A stretch of DNA of 45,525 nt from Ruminococcus sp. CAG:488 (GCA_000434055.1 HF999625.1:18078-63602); one strand, 5' to 3'; shown: positions 14,478 through 23,258, counted from the first letter of the stretch. The notes: generated by a model from the sequence alone, not told the origin. Translations and numbers: made by a program.

Positions 14478-15299
14478 ATGAAAAAATTCTTAGCAATTCT
14501 TCTCTCGGTTATCATGCTCTTCACGCTTGGCGTTGCAGCATTTGCCGAAGGCGAAAACGTAAACGAGGGTATGCCTAAAGATACACCTAAGCAGGCAGGC
14601 AAGGTTGTTTTCTCAATCCAGAATACATACATTGAGCCCTCAAAAGAGTATTCGATCCCAATCATCATGAAGTCAGATTATCTTGAGAAGGTTCCTGAAA
14701 ACGCAGAAACTTTCTATTTCGGATTCTCAGGCATCAGCTTCTCAACAAGCGAGAAGGATATTGTTGAGATTAAGAACATCAGATTCTCTGATAAAATTGC
14801 TGCTGACGATCAGCTTGTTGTCAACCAGGTAGATCTTGAGAACGGCATGGACGGTTCATTGGCTTTCAAGATCAAGAAGGCTGATTTCAACAAGTTCTTC
14901 TCAACATCTGACGAAGGTATCGTTATCGGCTATATTGATGTTGTTACAACCGAGGATGTTCCCAAGGAGTACAACAAGGACTTCGGAAGAATCGTATTCT
15001 TCCCGTATTTTGACCTTTACTCAGAAGATGACGAAGGCAATCCGAACGGTTGTGTTGCAGATCCTAATGCTTCGGGCTGCTCTGTAGGATATACAGATGC
15101 AGAAGGCAACTTCACAGGTATTTCCCTTGACGGATCCGAGTCCGATGAAATCGTTCTTGATACAGCTTGCTTCTATCATGCACCTTATGTTCCTACATGG
15201 CAGGAAAGACTTAAGGTTTGGGGCAAGGCTCAGGGTCACCTTATCGTTAACTTCTTCATCACAATTCTTGAAGTTCTCGATTCATTTCTTACAAAATAA
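14478..15299 (+). CDS. Secreted protein of unknown function, possible cohesin-like beta domain
   Basis: 273 residues with a clear signal peptide (MKKFLAILLSVIMLFTLGVA, cleavage near AFAE). Start ATG 14478 is set by AAAGGAGAG just upstream; an in-frame ATG at 14442 lacks one. The mature region begins with beta-rich sequence (VVFSIQNTYIEPSKEYSIPI, FYFGFSGISFSTSEKDIVEI) that loosely resembles the start of cohesin-type domains, but I see no decisive motif. Two cysteines at GCVADPNASGC may form a disulfide. The last 28 residues (VWGKAQGHLIVNFFITILEV) are hydrophobic and end in Lys, similar in style to the tail of the secreted phosphoesterase at 3529, and could be a membrane-association segment. 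Monocistronic, with its own promoter and terminator. Confidence 0.75.
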   Translation: MKKFLAILLSVIMLFTLGVAAFAEGENVNEGMPKDTPKQAGKVVFSIQNTYIEPSKEYSIPIIMKSDYLEKVPENAETFYFGFSGISFSTSEKDIVEIKNIRFSDKIAADDQLVVNQVDLENGMDGSLAFKIKKADFNKFFSTSDEGIVIGYIDVVTTEDVPKEYNKDFGRIVFFPYFDLYSEDDEGNPNGCVADPNASGCSVGYTDAEGNFTGISLDGSESDEIVLDTACFYHAPYVPTWQERLKVWGKAQGHLIVNFFITILEVLDSFLTK

Positions 15300-15318
15300 A
15301 TAAATCATATTGGTTTTT

Positions 15319-15350
15319 GAAGGACGGTTTAAGCCGTCCTTCTTTTTTTG
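15319..15350 (+). terminator. Rho-independent terminator of the secreted protein gene
   Basis: GAAGGACGG (15319-15327) pairs perfectly with CCGTCCTTC (15334-15342) around a 6-nt loop, followed by seven T residues. Confidence 0.92.
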
Positions 15351-15453
15351 CTCTCTTTTGAAAATTCATAAAAATGTGCTTTATTTTATCGGCATTATAG
15401 AGTATAATAAATATATTATTTCGAGAAATTCTTATTAACAAGGAGACAGACCG

Positions 15454-17529
15454 ATGGTTGACCTTATAAAAAGAAATACACCGAGAATTGCGGATCAGTT
15501 TCTGCTGAAAACAATTGAGTCCGATAACGGATATGATTGTTATGAAATTTATTCCGAGGACAAAAAAGTTGTGCTCGCCGGAAATTCACCGCTGAGTCAA
15601 GCAATGGCCTATTACGACTATCTCGGCAAGTATCACGGCGTTGTTATAACAAGCGGAGATTATGATATTTCAACGATCTCCTCCGCTCCCCTGCCCGAGG
15701 AAAAAATCAGCCGAACAATAAAGAAAAAAATCCGTGCCATGACAAGCTATGAATCGTTTTCGCTCAACGGCAATTTTCGCGGCTTTGACCGCTGGGAAAA
15801 AGAGATTGACTTTATGGCTATGCACGGCTTTAATCGCGCGCTTCAGCCTGTCGGCTTTGACGGCGTACTTTTCAGAACGTTGACCGATATCGGCATGCCC
15901 GAGAATTTCTGTCTTGAATTTTCCTCCGGCCCTGCATTTTTAATGAACCAGCTCACGGGCAACATCGCCGGAACAAATTCAGTCAACAGCAAAGCGTATC
16001 TTGAGAGAAAAATCACCGTCGGTAAGCTTATAAGTGACCGTGAAAGAAGTCTCGGTATTGAACCGATTTTTCCTGCGGCAATTCCGAGTGTTCCTTTCAG
16101 CCTCAGAAAAAAGTATATCAAGATGGACATTTTTAAAGCTCCGATGTGGTACAATTTTCCTCCTATTTTTTTCATCAGACCGAAGAATGCTTTTTTCTCT
16201 GTCTTTAATAAAAAATTCCTGACAATTCAGCGTGAAGCGCTCGGCGAGACACACAGCTACATCTTTGAGGGCGTATACGAATCGGATAAAAAAGGCTACA
16301 ATTCTCATCTTGCCGACCTCGGTAAAGCCCTCGAAGAAATGCTCGGCGAATTTGATGCGGAAGCCGTCTGCTATCTGCACACAAGCTCAATAAATGCCGA
16401 CTTTTTCAAAAACTGTTCGGGAGACAGATACATTTTTCTTGACAACTGTGAAATGAGCAAAAACTCCGATATTCTGAACGGTCGGAAGTACATTCCAGAG
16501 ATAAGCGGCAACCGTTACGGCAGAACGGGCATTTACGGCAATGTGCAAAAACTTTGCGATAATCCGTTTGCCAATTCCGAGCTCGGCGGCGCTCTTTCAT
16601 TTGATACTTTTGACATTAACCCGGTTTATTGTGCGGCTGCATTAAAAGCTATCACGACTGACGACAATTTTGACCGCGACGAATTCATCAGGGATTTTTG
16701 TGCCAAAAGATACAAGACGGATTCTTTCACCGATGACATTATTTCCCTCATTGACCTTTGCTCAAGCGACGAGTGTACAGGCTCGATAATCTGCGCCCGT
16801 CCGTGCACAAACGTCAAGCATACCGCACCGTACGATACAATGGAACGGGACTATGATTTCCACAAGCTTTATCCGATCGCCCGAAATATTGCCGGCTCCG
16901 ATGACAAAAAAATTGACGCAATGCGTGCCGATCTTCAATCAATTGTCCGTCAGTTTTTGTCCGACCTCGCTTACCCTGTTTACATTAAGGCAACTGAATT
17001 TTTCAAAGAGAAAAATGTCAGAAACTTTGAACAGGCAAGCAATCTTTTTCTTGAAATTTGCGAGGACATCGACCGCCTTCTGAGGACGAGAGAAGAAACG
17101 AACTTCTGCACAAAATATCTTGAGGCGCAGGAACTCGGAAGCAGTCAGGAAGAAAAGGAATCCTTGCAGATAAACTTCCTTCTGCTCCACACAATCTGGG
17201 GACCGTTCGATCATTCGATTCTCTATGATACGGTTTGGAACGAGTGGGGCGGACTGGTGAAGGATTATTATGAGGCACGATGGCATATGTACTACCGTTC
17301 GCTCGCCGCATATTTTGACAATCCGAAAAAACTCAAGGACAATTCAAAAAAGCAGCCGCTTGACCGCAACGAATACAACGGCTCATATCAGGCAAAACGT
17401 CTTGCTCTTTTTGAAAACAACTTCCTCGAAAATTATATTCCTCGCAAAAACGGAATCGGTGAGGAGGACACCGTGGAAGTGGCAAAAGAATTGCTTGAAA
17501 AATATTCAGAAGTTTATACACAGTTTTAA
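15454..17529 (+). CDS. GH89-like alpha-N-acetylglucosaminidase, cytoplasmic
   Basis: 691 residues without a signal peptide. The parts follow NAGLU/GH89 order: an N-terminal domain (VVLAGNSPLSQAMAYYDYLG at 39-58), then the barrel with WEKEIDFMAMHGFNRALQPV (114-133) and FSSGPAFLMNQLTGNIAG (156-173). The segment FEGVYES with Glu276 matches DTFNEM of human NAGLU, whose Glu is the acid/base. Where relatives have PEGI..N with the nucleophile Glu, this protein reads FDTFDINPV, so Asp384 appears to replace it; this is an alignment from memory. GH89 enzymes release terminal alpha-GlcNAc from heparan fragments or mucin-type glycans. AAGGAG precedes ATG 15454. The GH125 gene follows after 11 bp. Confidence 0.8.
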   Translation: MVDLIKRNTPRIADQFLLKTIESDNGYDCYEIYSEDKKVVLAGNSPLSQAMAYYDYLGKYHGVVITSGDYDISTISSAPLPEEKISRTIKKKIRAMTSYESFSLNGNFRGFDRWEKEIDFMAMHGFNRALQPVGFDGVLFRTLTDIGMPENFCLEFSSGPAFLMNQLTGNIAGTNSVNSKAYLERKITVGKLISDRERSLGIEPIFPAAIPSVPFSLRKKYIKMDIFKAPMWYNFPPIFFIRPKNAFFSVFNKKFLTIQREALGETHSYIFEGVYESDKKGYNSHLADLGKALEEMLGEFDAEAVCYLHTSSINADFFKNCSGDRYIFLDNCEMSKNSDILNGRKYIPEISGNRYGRTGIYGNVQKLCDNPFANSELGGALSFDTFDINPVYCAAALKAITTDDNFDRDEFIRDFCAKRYKTDSFTDDIISLIDLCSSDECTGSIICARPCTNVKHTAPYDTMERDYDFHKLYPIARNIAGSDDKKIDAMRADLQSIVRQFLSDLAYPVYIKATEFFKEKNVRNFEQASNLFLEICEDIDRLLRTREETNFCTKYLEAQELGSSQEEKESLQINFLLLHTIWGPFDHSILYDTVWNEWGGLVKDYYEARWHMYYRSLAAYFDNPKKLKDNSKKQPLDRNEYNGSYQAKRLALFENNFLENYIPRKNGIGEEDTVEVAKELLEKYSEVYTQF

Positions 17530-17540
17530 GGAGAACCTCA

Positions 17541-18824
17541 ATGAAAAATATTCCGAATTCAATTACCGCTCACATTGACGAAGTTGCGGGAAAATTAAAA
17601 AGATATCCGAAGCTTGAAAAGCTTTACCGCAACTGCTACCCTAACACACTTGAGACAACTGCGGAAATTCTTCCCGACGGTTCAACATTTCTTTACACAG
17701 GCGATATTCCTGCAATGTGGCTCAGAGACTCCACGGCTCAGGTTACGCATTATCTTCCGCTGACTAAGAACGACCCCGAGATCCGTTCGATTATCCGAGG
17801 TCTCATAGTTCGTCAGCTTGCTTACATAAGAATCGACCCTTATGCCAATGCATTCAACATTGAGAAGAACGGCCACGGTCACACCGACGATTTGCCGCTC
17901 AACGATCCGTGGGTTTGGGAGCGTAAATATGAAATCGACTCGCTCTGTTACCCGTTCAGACTCGCATATCTCTATTATAAAGAGTCCGGCGATAAGACTA
18001 TAATTGATGACGATTTCATCAAAACCGCTAAGACCGTTGTTGATCTTTGGATAACCGAACAGCGTCATTTTGAAAAATCGCCGTACAAATTTCAGCGCTT
18101 CGGCTGTCGATGGATCGACACCCTCCATAACGGCGGCATGGGCTATCCCGTTAATTTCACCGGCATGACATGGAGCGGCTTCCGTCCGAGCGACGACAGT
18201 TGTACATTCGGCTATCTTATCGCTTCAAATATGTTTGCCGTTGTTGTTCTCGGATATATTGATGAGATTTTCACCGAGATGAATATTGAAGATGCGGATT
18301 TTCTTGCAAAGGTTCGAAATCTTCGTGAAGAAATTGAGTACGGAATCAATACCTACGGCACCGTCATTCACCCGAAATACGGCAGAATTTTTGCCTGTGA
18401 AACGGACGGCTTCGGTAATCATGTTCTTGCCGATGACGCTAATATTCCAAGCCTTCTCAGCGCACCGTATCTCGGCTATTGTGACGTAAATGACCCTGTT
18501 TATATAAACACAAGAAGATTTATTCTCAGCAATGATAACCCGTTCTATTACACAGGTAAGGCAGCTTCGGGTGTAGGCAGTCCTCACACGCCGCACGGCT
18601 TCATCTGGCACATTGCTCTTTCGATGCAGGGCTTAACCTCAACTGACCCGAATGAGATTAAAAAGCTCATTGAAACGCTCGTAGCGACAGACGCAGACAC
18701 AGGCTATATGCATGAGGGCTTCAATGCCGACGATGCGACAGCCTTTACCCGTCCGTGGTTTGCATGGTCGAATTCAATCTTCGCAGAGTTTATCGAGTCT
18801 GCCCTTGATAAAGGAATTATATAA
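17541..18824 (+). CDS. GH125 exo-alpha-1,6-mannosidase (DUF1237), cytoplasmic
   Basis: 427 residues, the usual GH125 length, with no signal peptide. The hallmark TGDIPAMWLRDSTAQV (53-68) is present, as are GFRPSDDSCTFGYLIASNMF (213-232) with the likely acid Asp219 and GYMHEGF with the likely base Glu392; these positions agree with the catalytic pair reported for the Clostridium perfringens enzyme (D220, E393). The enzyme is an inverting mannosidase that cuts alpha-1,6-mannose, for instance from N-glycan remnants. AAGGAGA lies 8 nt before the ATG, 11 bp after the GH89 gene, so the two are co-transcribed. Together they suggest processing of imported host glycans. Confidence 0.93.
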   Translation: MKNIPNSITAHIDEVAGKLKRYPKLEKLYRNCYPNTLETTAEILPDGSTFLYTGDIPAMWLRDSTAQVTHYLPLTKNDPEIRSIIRGLIVRQLAYIRIDPYANAFNIEKNGHGHTDDLPLNDPWVWERKYEIDSLCYPFRLAYLYYKESGDKTIIDDDFIKTAKTVVDLWITEQRHFEKSPYKFQRFGCRWIDTLHNGGMGYPVNFTGMTWSGFRPSDDSCTFGYLIASNMFAVVVLGYIDEIFTEMNIEDADFLAKVRNLREEIEYGINTYGTVIHPKYGRIFACETDGFGNHVLADDANIPSLLSAPYLGYCDVNDPVYINTRRFILSNDNPFYYTGKAASGVGSPHTPHGFIWHIALSMQGLTSTDPNEIKKLIETLVATDADTGYMHEGFNADDATAFTRPWFAWSNSIFAEFIESALDKGII

Positions 18825-18828
18825 ATTC

Positions 18829-18860
18829 AAGGCAATGCCGCATAATTGCGGTGTTGCCTT
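18829..18860 (+). terminator. Hairpin with GTTGCCTT arm after GH125 (family copy 2)
   Basis: A 14-bp stem (18829-18842 with 18847-18860, two G-T pairs) with a TAAT loop starts 4 nt after the GH125 stop. The following bases (AATATATG) make a poor T-tract, so termination may be weak or the hairpin may act as a 3'-end barrier. Related to the hairpins at 10399 and 27461. Confidence 0.6.
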
Positions 18861-18870
18861 AATATATGCA

Positions 18871-18902
18871 CAAATAAACCCCGCCGGAATTTTCCGACGG
18901 GG
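18871..18902. terminator. GC-rich terminator between GH125 and the M23 hydrolase gene
   Basis: CCCCG (18879-18883) pairs with CGGGG (18898-18902), with CGGAA/TTCCG inside. On the minus strand it is followed by TTTATTTG, ending the CdaR-FtsEX-hydrolase operon. A weaker T-rich stretch follows on the plus side. Confidence 0.75.
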
Positions 18903-18923
18903 AATCTTTGTTTAAACTATAAG

Positions 18924-20246
18924 TTACGGCATGTTTACATAGTCGAGCGGATCGACCGTTTCGCCGTTATATCTGACCTCAAAGTGAAGATGCGGACCCG
19001 TTGACCAGCCGGTGCTGCCGACTCGGGCAATAATTTGACCTCTTGAAACACGCTGTCCCTGCGAAACAAGAAGCGCGCTGCAATGGCCGTAGAGGGAGGT
19101 ATATCCGTCGCCGTGGTCAATTATAATATAGTTGCCATAGCCCGTGCCGCTCTCGCTCTCAAGCGATGAAAGAATAACCGTACCTGCTCTTGTCGCAACA
19201 ATGTTCTTGCCGTAAGCTCCGCTCATGGAAACATCTATACCGCTGTGGTATCTCCAGTCGCCGTCAAGCGGATGATAACGGTAGCCATAATATGATGTGA
19301 GGTAAACTCCGTCATAAGGCAATGGCCATGCCCAGCCCGAGGAGCTGACGTTTGAATTCATACTGCCGGCGTTAGAGCCGCCCGATGATGAGCCGCCGCT
19401 TGAACCCGAGGAGCTCTGGTTGGCTTTTCTGATAGCTTCCTTGATTTCTTTGTCAAGTCTCGACATTTCAGAATTATACTCATCAATCGAAACCTTGAGC
19501 TCCTTTGTCTGAGCATTCAGCGCATTGAGCTTTGCTTCAACCTCTTCGGTCTTCTGCTTGATAACGTTCTGATTTGCCGTCAACGTGTCCTCCGTGGACT
19601 GCAAGTCGCTTCGTTTTGCTTCAAGCTCCGTCTTTTCCTTTTGGAGCGCTGCCTTCTTGACTTCAAGCTCCTTTTGCATTTTTTCAATAGAAGCTATTTC
19701 CTTATTGAGCTTATCAACAAGATCCTGATCGCTCTCCGTCACACGTTTGAACATTTCGAGACGGTTAAGAAAGCTTGACATATCCGACGAAGAAGTGAAA
19801 ATTTCAAGCACCGAGGTCTCGCCTGCCATGTAATTTGCTCTCATTCTATCACAGAAAAGCTTAACGGTGTCTTTAATTTCCTGATCCTTTGCGGCAATCT
19901 CTGCGTCAAGCTTTGCGATCTCGGAATTGAGCGAAGATATCTTCTTTTCGGTTGCATCAATATCCTCAGTTATGAGATCTTTCTGTGCTGTAATGTTCTC
20001 ACGCTCCTGATTAAGCTTTTGAAGCTGAACATTGAGCGCGGAGACAATTTTTGACTGATCCGCCTGCTGACTTTCAAGCTCTTTTACTTTCTGCTCACTC
20101 TCCGCCACCTTGTCTTCAATGTCGGAGTACTCGCCTCTCAAATCGCTAAGCGTCTTCGCCTGCGCTTTTGGCGCATACGACATGAATGACACAAAGACAA
20201 GAGCCGTACTCATAAGCAGTGCAATTATTTTATTCAGTTTCTTCAT
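18924..20246 (-). CDS. EnvC/PcsB-like peptidoglycan hydrolase: coiled coil plus M23 peptidase
   Basis: 440 residues: signal peptide (about 1-30, ending near AQA), a long coiled coil rich in E, K, Q and L (about 35-275), a Ser/Gly linker with repeated SGGS, and a C-terminal M23/LytM domain. The metal-site residues are visible: H334 and D338 in YHSGIDVS, H388 in YGHC, and HLH at 419-421. ATG 20246 follows GGAGGAG; the longer GTG at 20261 is in the ribosome site. The start overlaps the FtsX stop by 17 bp, so the genes are translationally coupled. By analogy with FtsEX-PcsB and FtsEX-EnvC, FtsEX would control this hydrolase or activator during cell separation. Confidence 0.93.
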   Translation of the reverse strand: MKKLNKIIALLMSTALVFVSFMSYAPKAQAKTLSDLRGEYSDIEDKVAESEQKVKELESQQADQSKIVSALNVQLQKLNQERENITAQKDLITEDIDATEKKISSLNSEIAKLDAEIAAKDQEIKDTVKLFCDRMRANYMAGETSVLEIFTSSSDMSSFLNRLEMFKRVTESDQDLVDKLNKEIASIEKMQKELEVKKAALQKEKTELEAKRSDLQSTEDTLTANQNVIKQKTEEVEAKLNALNAQTKELKVSIDEYNSEMSRLDKEIKEAIRKANQSSSGSSGGSSSGGSNAGSMNSNVSSSGWAWPLPYDGVYLTSYYGYRYHPLDGDWRYHSGIDVSMSGAYGKNIVATRAGTVILSSLESESGTGYGNYIIIDHGDGYTSLYGHCSALLVSQGQRVSRGQIIARVGSTGWSTGPHLHFEVRYNGETVDPLDYVNMP

Positions 20247-21156
20247 ACACAACTCCTCCACGTTCCTTGAGATACTTCTGTATGGAAATAAGACTTCCTA
20301 TTCCGCCGGAAACAATACCTATAGCAAGGAAAGCAACAAGAAGGTATACCGCATAATCGGTAAACGGTACAATTGTAAAGCCCCTGCTTACCATCGTAAG
20401 CATTTGGGTAACCGTTGACTGAAGCGCTCTGTAAACGCCCCAAACGATTGCCAGGGAGAGAACTCCCGAAATTGCGCCGAGAACCATACCTTCAACCATG
20501 AACGGCCAACGGATGAACCAATTCGTCGCGCCGACTGATTTCATAATATTTATTTCAAGTCTTCTGCTGTACATTGTGATGCGAACGGTGTTCGCAATGA
20601 TGAACAGCGATATTAGAAGCAGAACGGCAATTACACCGATGCTTACATAAAAAATCGTACGTCTGATTCTGACAAGTGTCTGTGCAATATCTCTGTTGTC
20701 TCGAACCGAGTCAACTCCGTCAAGCTTTTGCAGCTCGGAAACGGTACTGTCAAACTTGGTCATATCGCTGACAGAAACCTTAAAAAGATCCGGCAAGGGA
20801 TTGTCAACGCCCTTAAAATATGTTGCATCCGTGCCAAGTTCTTGAAGCTGCTTCTTAAATGCCGTTTCCTTGTCAACAAACTCGCACTTTTTTACATTCT
20901 GCATAAGTGTGATTTTTTCCTGCAGTTCAGTTATGCCCTCGCCCTGAACCTCGTCCTTGAGATAAACCATGACAACGTTCTGACTTTCAATCTCGGCCAT
21001 AACGTTGTTGACATTGACTATAACCATAAATGCCGCACCCATCATAACAAGGCATGACATCAAAACGGCGATTGAAGCAATGGACATAAGGTGGTTAACT
21101 CTGATATTTCTGAAGCCTTCTTTTGTAAGATAGCCTAATCGTCCTCTTTTTCTCAC
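20230..21156 (-). CDS. ftsX: Cell division protein FtsX
   Basis: 308 residues with the four-helix FtsX layout: helix 1 near 20-45, an external domain (about 46-170), then helices near 173-195, 222-245 and 275-298. The motif YSRRLEINIMKSVGATNWFI is the conserved cytoplasmic segment of FtsX. It forms the membrane part of the FtsEX complex that couples ATP hydrolysis to cell-wall cleavage. The start is GTG 21156, overlapping the FtsE stop by 4 bp (GTGA), with GAGGA upstream; the gene end overlaps the hydrolase start. Confidence 0.95.
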   Translation of the reverse strand: MRKRGRLGYLTKEGFRNIRVNHLMSIASIAVLMSCLVMMGAAFMVIVNVNNVMAEIESQNVVMVYLKDEVQGEGITELQEKITLMQNVKKCEFVDKETAFKKQLQELGTDATYFKGVDNPLPDLFKVSVSDMTKFDSTVSELQKLDGVDSVRDNRDIAQTLVRIRRTIFYVSIGVIAVLLLISLFIIANTVRITMYSRRLEINIMKSVGATNWFIRWPFMVEGMVLGAISGVLSLAIVWGVYRALQSTVTQMLTMVSRGFTIVPFTDYAVYLLVAFLAIGIVSGGIGSLISIQKYLKERGGVVYEETE

Positions 21157-22031
21157 TGATCCTCACCGTCCTTTTCCGAATCCTGTTCAATGTAAATACG
21201 GTAAGAATCATTGTCGCTTATAATAGCGTCAAGGAAATCCTCATCAACCTTTTCTTCTTTTTTATCCTCAGTATTTGTCTTTTCTTCCTTTGAAGAATAT
21301 TTTTCCTCAATGGTCTGCTTTTCAAGGTTAAGGTGTGCCGCAGACTGAACCGGCAGCTCGCCGTTTTCAATCATTCCGTCGGCTACGACCTCGCCGCTTT
21401 CAAGCGTTATGACTCGCTTGTCAAATTTCTTGACAAGGTCATGTGCATGAGTAACCATTATAACTGTTGTACCTGCCTCATTGAGTCTCGTGAGAAGCTC
21501 AACAATTTCCAACGACATCTGCGGATCAACGTTACCTGTAGGCTCATCGGCGATAATTATATCTGCGTTATTTGCAAGCGCACGTGCAAGCGCAACCCTT
21601 TGCTGCTCGCCGCCCGAAAGCTCGTTAGGATAGTTTCTTGCCTTTGCGGAAAGACCGACAATATTTATAACATAGGGAACACGTTTTCTGATATCCTTCT
21701 CCCTTGCGCCGACAACTCTCATCGCAAACGCAACGTTATCGTAAACGGTCATAGTCGGAATAAGGCGGAAATCCTGGAAAACAATTCCCATGTTTCTGCG
21801 AAAATACGGAATTTTCTTTTTCTTCATCTCGTTGAGATTATAGCCCTTAATGACTATAGTTCCCGATGAAGGAACCTCCTCGCGCATAATAAGCTTGAGG
21901 AATGTACTCTTTCCCGCTCCCGATGCTCCGACGACGAAAACGAACTCACCCTTGTCAATATGAATATTAACATTGTGCAGAGCCTTGGTTCCGTTGTCGT
22001 AAACCTTGGATACGTTTTTAAAATCAATCAT
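21153..22031 (-). CDS. ftsE: Cell division ATP-binding protein FtsE with acidic C-terminal extension
   Basis: 292 residues. The ATPase core (1-225) has Walker A GASGAGKS (35-42), signature LSGGEQQR (138-145), Walker B IIIADEP with E163, and switch H195 in VTHAHD. FtsE proteins are normally about 220-230 residues, so roughly 65 residues are extra here: a charged, mostly acidic tail rich in E, K and D, probably disordered. The tail sits in the cytoplasm and could bind a division or regulatory partner (inference). It lies 20 bp after the CdaR-type gene, with AAGGAAAG as ribosome site, and overlaps ftsX. Confidence 0.95.
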   Translation of the reverse strand: MIDFKNVSKVYDNGTKALHNVNIHIDKGEFVFVVGASGAGKSTFLKLIMREEVPSSGTIVIKGYNLNEMKKKKIPYFRRNMGIVFQDFRLIPTMTVYDNVAFAMRVVGAREKDIRKRVPYVINIVGLSAKARNYPNELSGGEQQRVALARALANNADIIIADEPTGNVDPQMSLEIVELLTRLNEAGTTVIMVTHAHDLVKKFDKRVITLESGEVVADGMIENGELPVQSAAHLNLEKQTIEEKYSSKEEKTNTEDKKEEKVDEDFLDAIISDNDSYRIYIEQDSEKDGEDQ

Positions 22032-22051
22032 GTTATCTTTCCTTAGTTGTA

Positions 22052-23137
22052 TCAGTATTTAATCGGATTTGCGTCAAGATATCTCTTTACCATGAGTGCG
22101 ACTTTGAATACGATAGCGTCGTCAAACTCACGAAGGTCGAGACCCGTGATCTTCTTAATCTTCTCAAGACGATAAACAAGAGTATTTCTGTGGACAAAGA
22201 GCTTCCTTGATGTCTCACTGACGTTGAGGTTATTCTCAAAGAACTTCTGAATCGTGAACAGAGTTTCCTGATCGAGACTCTCAATTGAGCCGCGCTTAAA
22301 TACCTCACGAAGGAAAAGCTCGCAAAGCGTTGTCGGCAGCTGATAGATAAGACGGGCAATGCCGAGACTGTCATAGCTGACGATAGTTTTTTCGTTGTCA
22401 AATACCTTGCCGACCTCAAGAGAGATCTGCGCTTCCTTAAAGGAGCGTGCAAGCTCCTTGATGCCTGCAACCGTTGTGCCGATACCGATAACGGAATGAA
22501 CATAAAGCTCGGTCGAAAGTGAATCGGCAATTGAGCGTGCAAGCTTTTCAAGATCCTTGGATTCTATGTTGCTCTTAACCTCCTTGACAAGTGCAATATC
22601 GGTCTCGTTGATGCTTACAACGAAATCCTTGGACTTGTCCGGGAAAAGATTCTGAACTATGTCATATGCGGAAACATCTGTCTGGTTCGGGATTCTGATA
22701 AGAAGAACCGCACGGGTGGCGTCGTTGTTAAAGCGAAGCTCACGAGCCTTGAGATAGATATCTCCGGGAAGAATGTTGTCAAGAATAACATTCTTTATAA
22801 AGTTGTTTCTGTCATATTTCTCGTCGAAATACTGCTTGAGATTGCTCAAAGCAACTGCGCTGATATTGGTATATTTCTCTGCAAGCTCGTCATCACCGTC
22901 AACAAAAACCGCATACTCGGGGTGAATCTGATTGCCGAAGGTCTTGTATGTGCAGCCGTCAACAACACATGCTTCCGTGTCCATAAAAACGCTGGCTGCA
23001 GCCGTGGGCACTACCTCGCCGATTCTTCCAAGCTCGCTGCACGAAATAATTGTGCCTGTTTCATCAATGATACCAATTGATCTGTCGATCGCGCTCCTCA
23101 TCTGATGAATGACTCCCTGAAAAAGTCTGTTTGACAT
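22052..23137 (-). CDS. CdaR/PucR-type helix-turn-helix transcriptional regulator
   Basis: 361 residues from ATG 23137; the longer GTG at 23152 is part of the ribosome site GAGGAGAG. The N-terminal part has IGIIDETGTIISCSE, typical of the sensory region of the sugar-diacid regulator group. The middle fits the GGDEF-like CdaR domain, and the C-terminus FFENNLNVSETSRKLFVHRN plus TLVYRLEKIKKITGLDLR is the PucR-type HTH (HTH_30). The effector is unknown. It is the first gene of the operon with ftsE, ftsX and the M23 hydrolase, so it may report a metabolic or envelope signal to division, or simply share a promoter. Confidence 0.88.
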   Translation of the reverse strand: MSNRLFQGVIHQMRSAIDRSIGIIDETGTIISCSELGRIGEVVPTAAASVFMDTEACVVDGCTYKTFGNQIHPEYAVFVDGDDELAEKYTNISAVALSNLKQYFDEKYDRNNFIKNVILDNILPGDIYLKARELRFNNDATRAVLLIRIPNQTDVSAYDIVQNLFPDKSKDFVVSINETDIALVKEVKSNIESKDLEKLARSIADSLSTELYVHSVIGIGTTVAGIKELARSFKEAQISLEVGKVFDNEKTIVSYDSLGIARLIYQLPTTLCELFLREVFKRGSIESLDQETLFTIQKFFENNLNVSETSRKLFVHRNTLVYRLEKIKKITGLDLREFDDAIVFKVALMVKRYLDANPIKY

Positions 23138-23229
23138 AAAATCTCTCCTCACGATTGTTTTTCACATCATACTTCGCATTTCAAATGGTTTTAGGCATGT
23201 TTATACAAAATGCCAACCTAAACATATAC

Positions 23230-23258
23230 ATTTTACACAATTTCAAAGAATATTTCAA
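23230..23258 (-). promoter_or_regulatory. Sigma-A promoter of the CdaR-ftsEX-hydrolase operon
   Basis: On the minus strand TTGAAA (23253-23258), 17 bp, TAAAAT (23230-23235). The leader would be about 85 nt. The rest of the 386-bp gap 23138-23523 is AT-rich with a terminator at 23456-23491 and no other recognisable feature. Confidence 0.7.
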
